Shown: one piece after another, positions 1 to 5,675 of the stretch
Position numbering within the stretch: position 1 is the stretch's first letter
How the letters are laid out: each line of letters opens with the position of its first letter
From: an uncultured Atopobiaceae bacterium
Lineage (GTDB): Bacteria > Actinomycetota > Coriobacteriia > Coriobacteriales > Atopobiaceae
Direction: 5' to 3'
DNA length: 10,215 nt
NCBI GenBank assembly: GCA_900770865.1
Contig: CAAGLU010000011.1
Location: forward strand, 1-10,215
The notes under the pieces: generated by a model
Told to the model about the DNA's origin: nothing
Seen by the model: only the letters and a program-made list of their open reading frames with translations
The model's database searches: none
Translations under genes and position numbers: made by a program

Positions 1-995
1 CCGCAGCAGCCGTCGCCGCCGTGGCCACCGCAGCAGTGCCCGTCCTTCTCGTCCTCGCCGGCAAGGTCCTCCACGTCGAGCTTGGACCAGTCGAGGCCGG
101 CCGCCGTGCAGGTGGCCTCGTCCTGGTAGAGGAGGCTTATTGCCTGGGTGCCCAGGCGCGCGCCGCCAATCTGGTACAGCATGTCGTAGAGGGTGTAGGC
201 AGTCTCGGCGCCGGGCAGGGTGATTTCTGTGTCCTCAGCCTGCGCGAGCGCCAGCCCCAGGTCCTTGCGCAGGTGCTCCACAAGGAAGCCCGGCTTGAAG
301 TCGCCCTCGAGTGACTTGGGCGCCAGGCGCTCCATGGCTACCGAGCCGCCCATGCCGTGGCTCACCATGTCGAGCGTCTGGGCAACGTCGAGGCCGCCCT
401 GCTCGGCGAGGGCCATGGCATCCGCATAGCCCACCATACACGCGGCAAGCGAGACCTGGTTGCAGAGCTTGGCCGTCTGACCCTTGCCGGCGCCGCCCAT
501 GTAGTAGATCTTGTCCGAGAAGGTCTGGAGAATGGGCAGCACGGGCGCGGCGTAGCTCTCCTTGGCGCCCACGATGAGGGTGAGCGTGCCCGCCTTGGCA
601 CCGGCGTCGCCGCCGGTCACGGGGCAGTCGAAGGCGTGCTTGTCCTCGACCTCGCAGGCGTCGTGGATGTCCTTGGCGAGCTGCGCCGAGGAGGTCGTGA
701 GGTCAACCAGGTAGGCGCCCTTCTTTGCGGCGCGCACCAGGCCATCCGTTGAAAGATAGACGTCCTCGACGTCTGCGGGATAGCCGAGCATGGTGAAGAC
801 GACGTCTGCGTTGGCGACAGCCTGGGCGGGGGTGTCGGCCCAGTGCGCGCCCTTGGCGAGAAGACCCTCGGCCTTCGACTTGGTGCGGTTGTTCACCGTG
901 AGGTCGTAGCCGGCATCCAGGATGTGGCCGGCGATAGGGGCACCCATGATGCCGGTGCCGATGAAGGCGACCTTTGTCCTGTGGGTTGTGGGCAT
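1..995 (-). CDS. NAD(P)-dependent oxidoreductase, 3-hydroxyisobutyrate dehydrogenase / tartronate semialdehyde reductase family (C-terminus off window)
   Basis: At least 331 codons are present and the frame is open through the left edge. The N-terminal Rossmann fold carries FIGTGIMGAPIAGH (residues 11-24), the family's GxGxMG dinucleotide motif. The substrate-binding signature appears as DCPVTGGDAGAKAGTLT, and the catalytic Lys lies in GKGQTAKLCNQ. The all-alpha C-terminal domain includes RKDLGLALAQAE. Members reduce or oxidise short beta-hydroxyacids in the cytosol; the exact substrate (tartronate semialdehyde, hydroxyisobutyrate, succinic semialdehyde) cannot be read from sequence. The ATG at 995-993 is preceded by AAAGGA about 9 nt upstream. 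Family members usually end near 290-300 residues. Here, after LDWSKLDVEDL, the protein continues with an acidic linker and a Cys/His/Gly-rich tail (GHCCGGHGGDGCC, residues 319-331) that looks metal-binding. It lies 75 nt downstream of the degV-like gene on the same strand. Confidence 0.9.
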   Translation of the reverse strand, partial: MPTTHRTKVAFIGTGIMGAPIAGHILDAGYDLTVNNRTKSKAEGLLAKGAHWADTPAQAVANADVVFTMLGYPADVEDVYLSTDGLVRAAKKGAYLVDLTTSSAQLAKDIHDACEVEDKHAFDCPVTGGDAGAKAGTLTLIVGAKESYAAPVLPILQTFSDKIYYMGGAGKGQTAKLCNQVSLAACMVGYADAMALAEQGGLDVAQTLDMVSHGMGGSVAMERLAPKSLEGDFKPGFLVEHLRKDLGLALAQAEDTEITLPGAETAYTLYDMLYQIGGARLGTQAISLLYQDEATCTAAGLDWSKLDVEDLAGEDEKDGHCCGGHGGDGCC

Positions 996-1070
996 ATGCT
1001 TGGTCCTTTCATGTGAGGGAGGCCGCCCCGGGGCGCGTGCGCCGCAGGACGGCCCGGTTGTGTGCCGAGG

Positions 1071-2165
1071 CTAGGATTGCGCGCCCGGAGTTCCGGGCGC
1101 ATCTTGGGCATCGCCGCCGCCGTTTGCGCGGCCTCGCACGCGCTTGGCGATGCGGTCGGTGAGCGAGAGCTTCTCGCGGCGGTCGGTGCCCCAGAAGACG
1201 AGAGCCACCATGCCCGGTCCCACGTGGGTCCCCAGAATGGGCGAGACCGAGGAGCGAATGACGGTGACGTCCTCGCAGCCCTTCTCCTTGCGTATCTCGT
1301 GCTCGAGCCAGTCCGCGTCCTTCTCGGCGTCGGTCGAGACAATGGCAACCGGGAGCGACGGCTCGTGGGCGTAGTTGTCACGGAAGTCCTGGATTATTGC
1401 CCGCAGCGCTTTCTTACGACCGCGGCACATACCGCGCAGCGTGAGGGCGCCGTTGAGGTCGTAGGAGAGCTCGGGCTTGATGTCGAGCTTGCCACCCACG
1501 TTTGCTGCGGCCGGCGGGATGCGGCCACCCGCGGCAAGCGCGTCAAAGCTGTCGAGCGTGAAGTAGCCGTGGATGAAGAAGCGCGCGTCCGAGGCCCAGT
1601 CGTAGAGCTCGCGCGCCGTGAGGCCGTTCGACGCCTGGCGCACGACCTCGATGGCGAGAAGCTCGCCGGCCGCGGAGTCGCAGCGGTTGTCCAGGACGTA
1701 GATCTCCGTCCCAGGGCGCTTCTCGCGGAGCATGTCCGCCGCCTGGCGCGCCGCGTTGATGGAGGACGAGAGGCCCTCGGAGAGCCCCATGTAGATGATG
1801 GGCAGGCCCTCCTCGGCAGCCTTCTCGAAGACCTCGAGGTAGCGGCCGGGTGTCACCGCGCTGGTGGTGTAGTGGGTCTCGGGGTGCTTGCGCATGTTCT
1901 CGTAGAACTCGTGCGGGTCCTGGGTCTTCCACATGTCATCCACGTGCTCCACGCCGTTGGAGTCCACGTAGGTGAAGGGGATGACCTCGACGCCGAGCTG
2001 CTCTGCCACGCCGGGGGCGTAGTCGGAGGTTGAGTCGACGATGATCGTAACGTTGCGCCTCTGATGGTAGCGCCGGCCGACGCCTGCGACGTCGGCCGGT
2101 GCCTGTGACGATTGGGGAGCTTCCTCCTGGGCGCTTATGGTCTTCTGGTCTATCTCTTCTGCCAT
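1071..2165 (-). CDS. DegV family (fatty-acid-binding) protein
   Basis: A 364-residue protein. The DegV fold begins at about residue 39 with VTIIVDSTSDY. It contains the conserved TTSAVTPGRY loop (residues 100-109) and GLSSSINAAR (131-140), the two serine-bearing segments that hold the fatty-acid carboxylate in family structures. By family analogy (FakB), it would present fatty acids to a kinase for phosphorylation; no FakA-like kinase is in the window, so the role is inferred. It has an unusual hydrophilic N-terminal extension of about 37 residues and a Gly/Asp/Pro-rich tail of about 20; the extension could instead mean a later start. The ATG at 2165 follows the hpf stop by 18 nt, with only a weak GGGAAAG upstream, so cotranscription and perhaps coupling with hpf are likely. 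The 996-1070 gap after it is GC-rich with a short hairpin but no T-tract. Confidence 0.92.
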   Translation of the reverse strand: MAEEIDQKTISAQEEAPQSSQAPADVAGVGRRYHQRRNVTIIVDSTSDYAPGVAEQLGVEVIPFTYVDSNGVEHVDDMWKTQDPHEFYENMRKHPETHYTTSAVTPGRYLEVFEKAAEEGLPIIYMGLSEGLSSSINAARQAADMLREKRPGTEIYVLDNRCDSAAGELLAIEVVRQASNGLTARELYDWASDARFFIHGYFTLDSFDALAAGGRIPPAAANVGGKLDIKPELSYDLNGALTLRGMCRGRKKALRAIIQDFRDNYAHEPSLPVAIVSTDAEKDADWLEHEIRKEKGCEDVTVIRSSVSPILGTHVGPGMVALVFWGTDRREKLSLTDRIAKRVRGRANGGGDAQDAPGTPGAQS

Positions 2166-2183
2166 TCGCTCAGTCTTTCCCGC

Positions 2184-2774
2184 TTACGCGTCCGGGTTTT
2201 CCTCGACCTTGGGCTTGATGATGCCGTAGCCGCCATTTTTCCTATGGTAAATGACGTTGACGAGGCCGGTGGTGGCGTTTGTGAACACATAGAAATCATG
2301 GCCGAGAAGGTCGGTCTGGACGAGGGCCTCTTCCTCGCTCATGGGTGTGAGCTCGACGTACTTCTCGCGCACGAGCTGGTCGTCTTCCTCCTCCGGCGCA
2401 GGCGTGATGAGGTTGGCAAGCTCGTCTGCACTGGGGACGGGCGCCGGCGGCACCTGGGAGCGCTGGCGACGGTCGATGACGCGGGTCTTGTACTTGCGCA
2501 GCTGGCGAGTGACCTTGTCGGACGCCTCGTCGATGGCGGCGTACATGTCATCGGCGCTGGCGACAACGCGCACCACGTTCTTGCGAACGAAGACCGTAAC
2601 CTCGCAGGTCTTGCGATCAGGGTTCGAGGGATTCTTGTCAACGCGAAGCACGACGTCGCAGCTCATGGGAGAAATGTCAAATACCTTGAGGGCGTCCCCT
2701 ATTTTCTCGTTGACGCGGTCACGCAAAGCGTCGGAAACGGTGACCTTTCGACCCGAAATCTTAATGTCAACCAT
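2184..2774 (-). CDS. hpf: long-form ribosome hibernation promoting factor (HPF/RaiA)
   Basis: A 196-residue protein of the long HPF type. The N-terminal beta-alpha-beta-beta-beta-alpha domain (MVDIKISGRK to about residue 105) binds the 30S decoding site and is rich in basic residues (RQLRKYKTRVIDRRQRS, 90-106). A Pro/acidic linker follows (107-140). The C-terminal domain (141-192, with MSEEEALVQTDLLGHDFYVF and VNVIYHRKNGGYGIIKP) mediates dimerisation of 70S ribosomes into 100S particles in long-form HPFs. The frame is open further upstream to 2969, but the ATG at 2774 is chosen because homology begins there and a consensus GGAGG sits 5 nt before it. The gene lies downstream of a structured RNA (3321-3061) and a set of hairpins, with degV 18 nt after it. 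No clear promoter of its own was seen, so expression may depend on read-through from the RNA promoter at 3327-3335. Confidence 0.96.
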   Translation of the reverse strand: MVDIKISGRKVTVSDALRDRVNEKIGDALKVFDISPMSCDVVLRVDKNPSNPDRKTCEVTVFVRKNVVRVVASADDMYAAIDEASDKVTRQLRKYKTRVIDRRQRSQVPPAPVPSADELANLITPAPEEEDDQLVREKYVELTPMSEEEALVQTDLLGHDFYVFTNATTGLVNVIYHRKNGGYGIIKPKVEENPDA

Positions 2775-2779
2775 GCGTG

Positions 2780-2784
2780 CCTCC
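2780..2784 (-). promoter_or_regulatory. Shine-Dalgarno of hpf
   Basis: A perfect GGAGG lies 5 nt before the ATG at 2774-2772. It settles the hpf start over the 65-codon upstream extension of the same frame. Confidence 0.85.
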
Positions 2785-2936
2785 AATCGATTGCCCCGCC
2801 ATCCCCGCGCAAGCACCGACGCGAGTCTGGCCGTATTTGGTTGGTACCCAAAGCGGCCGCGCGTTACGCGCAAAGGCGGTGGACGAGTGGATATGGGCAG
2901 CGGGCGCGAGGGAAACGTTGGTGTCGCGGCGGAGGA

Positions 2937-2961
2937 CGGCACCGGAGAGTTCAAGGTGCCG
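2937..2961 (-). repeat. 7-bp hairpin, leader of hpf
   Basis: The arms CGGCACC (2937-2943) and GGTGCCG (2955-2961) are perfectly complementary with an 11-nt loop. No T-tract follows in either direction, so it is not a canonical terminator. It abuts the next hairpin and shares bases 2960-2961 with it. Confidence 0.6.
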
Positions 2962-2989
2962 CCACACATTCATACACGAATGTGTGGCG
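2960..2989 (-). repeat. 12-bp perfect inverted repeat, operator- or hairpin-like
   Basis: The arms CGCCACACATTC (2960-2971) and GAATGTGTGGCG (2978-2989) are perfectly complementary around a 6-nt centre. There is no T-run on either side, which argues against a terminator. The octamer ACACATTC/GAATGTGT recurs at 3018-3025 in the neighbouring inverted repeat, 40 bp away, as expected for paired protein-binding sites or repeated RNA stems. It lies about 185-215 nt upstream of the hpf start. Confidence 0.75.
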
Positions 2990-2993
2990 CGTG

Positions 2994-3034
2994 CTGGTCG
3001 ATACAGATTTGGAATGCGAATGTGTATCGGCCAG
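2994..3034 (-). repeat. 16-nt imperfect inverted repeat (14/16)
   Basis: The arms at 2994-3009 and 3019-3034 are complementary at 14 of 16 positions (outer part CTGG/CCAG, inner part CGATACA/TGTATCG), around a 9-nt centre. It shares the GAATGTGT octamer with the perfect repeat at 2960-2989. Its right arm overlaps the left arm of the hairpin at 3027-3055, so the two cannot form together. Confidence 0.65.
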
Positions 3035-3055
3035 GAGCACGCAGCCCCTGGCCGA
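3027..3055 (-). repeat. 9-bp hairpin immediately 3' of the structured RNA
   Basis: The arms TCGGCCAGG (3027-3035) and CCTGGCCGA (3047-3055) are perfectly complementary with an 11-nt loop. In the minus-strand transcript it starts 5 nt after the closing helix of the 3321-3061 RNA, where a terminator would be expected, but no U-tract follows. It is mutually exclusive with the inverted repeat at 2994-3034, so it could be one state of a switch or a processing boundary. Confidence 0.6.
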
Positions 3056-3060
3056 GAGCA

Positions 3061-3321
3061 GCGTTCCACCCAGCTGACCTGGTATTCGACCCCACACTCG
3101 CGCACTGGGGCCTCCGCTTTGGGGCTACACGGCCCCTCACTCGCAACCCTCTCGCCCGCGAGGCCGTATGCCTCTTGTCTAACGGGCGGTGCGGCTTACC
3201 TCTAGGACGAGCCGTGCTCGCCGCAGGGCGCACCCCACAGCTTACGTGGATCCTTTTGGCCTCGTCTGCCATGAACTAGGGCGCACGCATGCGTCCGCAA
3301 CCACAGACCTGGGTGGAACGC
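3061..3321 (-). ncRNA. candidate raiA-motif structured noncoding RNA upstream of hpf
   Basis: The ends of this 261-nt segment form a perfect 13-bp helix: GCGTTCCACCCAG (3321-3309) with CTGGGTGGAACGC (3073-3061). Inside are further stems: GTCTG 3308-3304 with CAGAC 3268-3264; GCG.ACG 3298-3292 with CGT.CGC 3287-3281; CGAGC/GCTCG 3220-3208; CGCCCG 3188-3183 with CGGGCG 3158-3153, enclosing GAGGC/GCCTC 3174-3160; GGGGC/GCCCC 3136-3121; and CCCCA/TGGGG 3110-3090. An extended -10 promoter ends 5 nt before its 5' end, so the predicted start of transcription coincides with the first paired base. From memory, raiA-motif RNAs occur in Bacillota and Actinobacteria upstream of raiA/hpf, often near comFC, matching comF-RNA-hpf here. 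Class assignment rests on size, strand, structure and context; no covariance model was run. No coding frame in it resembles a protein. Confidence 0.72.
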
Positions 3322-3326
3322 AGGAG

Positions 3327-3335
3327 ATTATAGCA
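3327..3335 (-). promoter_or_regulatory. extended -10 promoter of the structured RNA
   Basis: The minus strand reads TGCTATAAT (3335-3327): a perfect TATAAT with the TG extension. The expected start, 6-7 nt downstream, falls at about 3321-3320, exactly where the closing helix of the RNA begins. No good -35 hexamer is visible at 16-18 nt (GC-rich sequence that is part of the comF terminator), which fits an extended -10 promoter. Two tandem copies of GCAGGTA (plus strand 3333-3339 and 3340-3346) cover the region just upstream. Confidence 0.75.
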
Positions 3336-3345
3336 GGTAGCAGGT

Positions 3346-3373
3346 AAAAGCCGGCAGCGTCGGCGCAACCGGC
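3346..3373 (-). terminator. rho-independent terminator of comF
   Basis: The minus strand forms GCCGG-TT-GCG, tetraloop CCGA, CGC-TG-CCGGC (3373-3350), a stem of about 10 pairs with one T-T mismatch and one wobble. TTTT follows at 3349-3346. It begins 20 nt after the comF stop and separates comF from the RNA promoter, whose -35 zone it overlaps. The T-tract is short, so efficiency is uncertain. Confidence 0.65.
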
Positions 3374-3392
3374 AGATCGTGCCGAGGCAGCC

Positions 3393-4151
3393 TCACCACA
3401 CGCGGGCAAGGGCGCATGCCGTAACCGACGCCGCACCGCGCGCGAGAAGCGCCCTCGTCGCCTCGCGCACCGATGCCCCAGTAGTGATCACATCGTCGAG
3501 GAGCAGCAGGTCAAGGCCCGAAACATCATCGCACACCGAGATGGTACCTGCGAGGTTTGCCGCGCGTTCCTCTCGTCCCAGGATGCGCTGGTCACGAGAG
3601 TAGGGACGCACCAGGACATCGGCTAGGGAAAGACCTTCCTCACGACAGAGCGCGCGGGAGACAAGCTCCATGTGGTCAAAGCCTCGCCGCGCAAACGCCG
3701 CCGAGGTAGCGGGCACAAAGCACACGGCATCGATGACCCGCGGGTCAAAGCGCGCGCAGCCATCACGCGCCGGCCAGGCGGATGCCTCGTCCAGCGCCGT
3801 TGCCATGGCGGCGGCAATGACGGGAGCCAGCCGTAGCTCGTGGGCGTCCTTCAGGCACGAGACCATGCGGGCGGCGGTGCCAGCAAAGCCCAACGCGCAG
3901 ATGGTAGCGCGCGTCTCCCAGTCGTGCGTGCACTCGGTACAGGTGAGATAGCCAAACGGAGCACCGCAGTCGGGGCACGCCCAGCGCTGGGCTATCCAGG
4001 GGAGGTTTGCCCGGCACTCCTCGCAGACAAGCTCGCCAGGCATCTCGCAGGAAACGCAGCGCGTTGGCCACAAGAGCTCGGCAGCACCAGAGGCGAGAAG
4101 CGACGCCCCGGAGGAGACCCGTCGCAGAGCGTCACTGGCTTCAATTGGCAT
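3393..4151 (-). CDS. comF: ComF family protein (phosphoribosyltransferase-like, competence)
   Basis: A 252-residue protein. The N-terminal zinc-binding part has paired knuckles C32-x2-C35, C43-x2-C46, C59-x2-C62 and C71-x2-C74. The central ComF signature RRGFDHMELVSRAL (155-168) is followed by the type I phosphoribosyltransferase PRPP loop LLLLDDVITTGAS (215-227). Family members (ComFC/GntX) support DNA uptake or processing during transformation; in non-competent bacteria the role is unclear. The frame is open to 4331, but the ATG at 4151 is chosen because only about 30 residues then precede the first zinc knuckle, as in homologs, and a GGGGG Shine-Dalgarno lies 5-9 nt upstream. That site lies in the 3' arm of a strong hairpin (4182-4154), implying translational control. 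It is monocistronic: 510 bp from tatD upstream and a terminator downstream. Confidence 0.93.
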   Translation of the reverse strand: MPIEASDALRRVSSGASLLASGAAELLWPTRCVSCEMPGELVCEECRANLPWIAQRWACPDCGAPFGYLTCTECTHDWETRATICALGFAGTAARMVSCLKDAHELRLAPVIAAAMATALDEASAWPARDGCARFDPRVIDAVCFVPATSAAFARRGFDHMELVSRALCREEGLSLADVLVRPYSRDQRILGREERAANLAGTISVCDDVSGLDLLLLDDVITTGASVREATRALLARGAASVTACALARVW

Positions 4152-4153
4152 GT

Positions 4154-4182
4154 GACCCCCATCGCTTGCGCAGATGGGGGTC
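4154..4182 (-). promoter_or_regulatory. Shine-Dalgarno-sequestering hairpin in the comF leader
   Basis: GACCCCCATC (4154-4163) and GATGGGGGTC (4173-4182) are perfect 10-bp arms with a 9-nt loop. In the minus-strand mRNA the 3' arm contains the GGGGG that serves as the only plausible Shine-Dalgarno, and the stem ends 2 nt before the comF ATG. Folding would mask the ribosome-binding site. There is no U-tract, so it is not an intrinsic terminator. Confidence 0.7.
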
Positions 4183-4661
4183 GCGTCGGTTGAACAGATG
4201 GTAGCACGCGAGACCTTTGTGGGCAGGATCGTCCAAGCCCCGGAAGTGCGGCGCCCCCCGCTTATTGACGAGCAGAGGTCGCGGGGCCGGCGGCCGGGGC
4301 TGGTCGAGAGGCTCGCCCAGAGTTTCCCCAATTATTGGACGAAATTTCTTACGAGAAATACATTCGGCCAGTTAAGCTTGAGATAATCTAGAAATATCGC
4401 GCGATAATTCCGCCTCGGCACAGCCGAACGCAGCCGAGCGGAAGAGTGCAGAGCCAGCCCTCCCATTCCTTGGCTACTGAGAAACCTGCGGTTTAATTGC
4501 AGTTCTTCAAGGGTGTTGCTGACAAGAACCGCAGGTAGACGGCTTGTCTCAGCACAGAAAGGGGCTATTAACCCGCAGGTTTTCCAAAAGGGGCGAGGGC
4601 GGCGGGGACAGAGCGCAGCGGCAAAGGCTGCCGAGAGGAGACAACGCTGACCGAGCGGGGT
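4183..4661. other. AT-richer intergenic region between tatD and comF, no gene seen
   Basis: No frame here looks like a protein and no tRNA or known RNA was recognised. The stretch 4325-4410 is distinctly AT-rich against the GC-rich background. It contains the palindrome TATCGCGCGATA (4395-4406), the inverted repeat ATTTCT-TACG-AGAAAT (4344-4359) and a GC-rich stem CCGCCTCGGC/GCCGAGCGG (4410-4419 with 4433-4441, one bulge). To its right lie the ACCTGCGG repeats (4482-4582). The comF promoter is probably in here, but I cannot place a convincing -35/-10 pair. No clear T-tract terminator follows tatD. Confidence 0.6.
4482..4582. repeat. 101-bp unit bounded by 19-bp inverted repeats, with a third internal copy of the core
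   Basis: The segment 4482-4500 (AAACCTGCGGTTTAATTGC) matches the reverse complement of 4564-4582 at 17 of 19 positions. A third copy of the core, AACCGCAGGT, at 4527-4536 is the exact reverse complement of 4484-4493. Other pairings compete: GTTCTT/AAGAAC (4502-4507 with 4524-4529) and GACAAG/CTTGTC (4521-4526 with 4543-4548). No transposase or target-site duplication was identified. It could be a miniature inverted-repeat element, an interspersed palindromic repeat, or a regulator's triple binding site. Confidence 0.55.
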
Positions 4662-5675
4662 CTACCCAAGCAGCTGACAGGCGTTCTCCCAGAGCGCGGC
4701 GTACGTCTGGTCCCGCGCGGCAACACCGACGTCCTCGCGGACTGCAGCCACGCAGGCAGCCGAGAAGGCCACCATGGCAGGCTCGCACTCCTCGCCGCGC
4801 AGCGGCACGGGCGCCATGTAGGGGCAGTCCGTCTCGGAGAGGAGAAGCCCCTCGGGACAGGCCGCAGCCGCCTCGCGGATGTCGTCGGAGCGCTTGAACG
4901 TGGACGCTCCGCCAAAGGCAATGTGGCAGCCCAGCTCCACGAAGGGGGCCATGACCTCGGGACCGTCCGTGAAGCAGTGCAGGTCACAGCCAGCAGAAGG
5001 CATGCCCTCCTCAGCCAGCACCCGCGCCGCAAGCTCGTGGGCGGAGTGGTCATCAGGGTCCTGGCCGTCACGAATGTGCAGTTCAACGGGCAGCCCGTGC
5101 TCGCGGGCAACGGCAAGCTGGCGCCTGAACGCGGCCTCCTGCACGTCTGCCGGCAGCTCGTTGTACGGCCCAAAGTCCAGGCCAATCTCGCCCACACCCA
5201 CGCAACGCGGGCTGGCGAGAAGCTCTTCCAGGCAGGCAAGCGCGGACTTGTCCAGCCGCGCCGCGCCGTACGGATGCGCTCCGGCCACAATGCGCACGCG
5301 CTCCACCAGCGGCGGAAGGTCCGCATACCCAGCGAACTCCGGAGGCACAAGCCCATGCCGCGCGCACTCCTCCAGGCGCTCGGCGGCACGCTCTACCTGC
5401 TCGTCTATCCATGAGAGATACACCGCCGCCGAAGGAAAGAGGCGCGGCACCTCGTCCACGGGGTCAACCGGCACCACTAGCAGACGCACGCCCGCCAGCG
5501 CTGCCCGGCAGATGGCAACAGAAGGGTCATGTCGCGTGAAGCTCGTAAGGTGGCCGTGGGTGTCTGCCAGCGGCACGCTCGCCGGCGGCAGCTCCCGCGG
5601 ACGGCCCTTACGATCGTGGAAGAGGTGGCCGTCCTCGAGCGTGAGGGCATCAAGACCGAGAAGCTCGCTAGGCAT
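4662..5675 (-). CDS. tatD: TatD family metal-dependent deoxyribonuclease/hydrolase
   Basis: A 337-residue TIM-barrel hydrolase of the amidohydrolase superfamily. Metal ligands are visible in order: H40 and H42 in ADTHGHL, E163 in GEIGLDFG, H200 in VELHIRDG, H233 in DLHCFTDG and D283 in SETDCPY, with the family's GAHPYG at 132-137. TatD enzymes are Mg-dependent 3'-5' exonucleases acting on damaged or single-stranded DNA; the exact substrate here is inferred. It is longer than the usual 255-270 residues, because of an N-terminal extension of about 35 residues and an insertion around 75-130 with a helical segment (EQVERAAERLEECARH). The ATG at 5675 lies inside the last codons of ksgA (8-nt overlap), with GGGAG upstream. 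It is the last gene of the metG-ksgA-tatD run. Confidence 0.93.
   Translation of the reverse strand: MPSELLGLDALTLEDGHLFHDRKGRPRELPPASVPLADTHGHLTSFTRHDPSVAICRAALAGVRLLVVPVDPVDEVPRLFPSAAVYLSWIDEQVERAAERLEECARHGLVPPEFAGYADLPPLVERVRIVAGAHPYGAARLDKSALACLEELLASPRCVGVGEIGLDFGPYNELPADVQEAAFRRQLAVAREHGLPVELHIRDGQDPDDHSAHELAARVLAEEGMPSAGCDLHCFTDGPEVMAPFVELGCHIAFGGASTFKRSDDIREAAAACPEGLLLSETDCPYMAPVPLRGEECEPAMVAFSAACVAAVREDVGVAARDQTYAALWENACQLLG

Noticed and set aside
1021..1054. GC-rich hairpin after the degV-like gene as a terminator
   Set aside because: GGCCG/CGGCC arms with an inner GGCG/CGCC stem are present but no T-run follows; the downstream gene is only 75 nt away on the same strand.
1062..2033. 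323-codon plus-strand frame opposite the degV-like gene
   Set aside because: Shadow of the DegV coding frame; no motif, no ribosome-binding site, composition typical of antisense GC-rich frames.
2960..2989. Perfect hairpin as a rho-independent terminator
   Set aside because: No T-tract on either strand after the stem.
3061..3075. GGGTGGAAC resembling the T-box motif before hpf
   Set aside because: The match to the T-box consensus AGGGTGGNACCGCG is partial, the sequence is fully used in the 13-bp closing helix, and hpf is not an amino-acid or tRNA-synthetase gene.
2970..3272. 100-codon minus-strand frame over the structured RNA region
   Set aside because: Overlaps the RNA with its 13-bp closing helix; no Shine-Dalgarno or recognisable protein features.
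3061..3321. tmRNA, RNase P RNA, SRP RNA or 6S RNA as identity of the structured RNA
   Set aside because: No tRNA-like ends or tag frame, no conserved GAGGAAAGTCC-type RNase P core, no GGAAGGAAGCAGCC SRP loop, and a multi-branched fold unlike the rod of 6S RNA.
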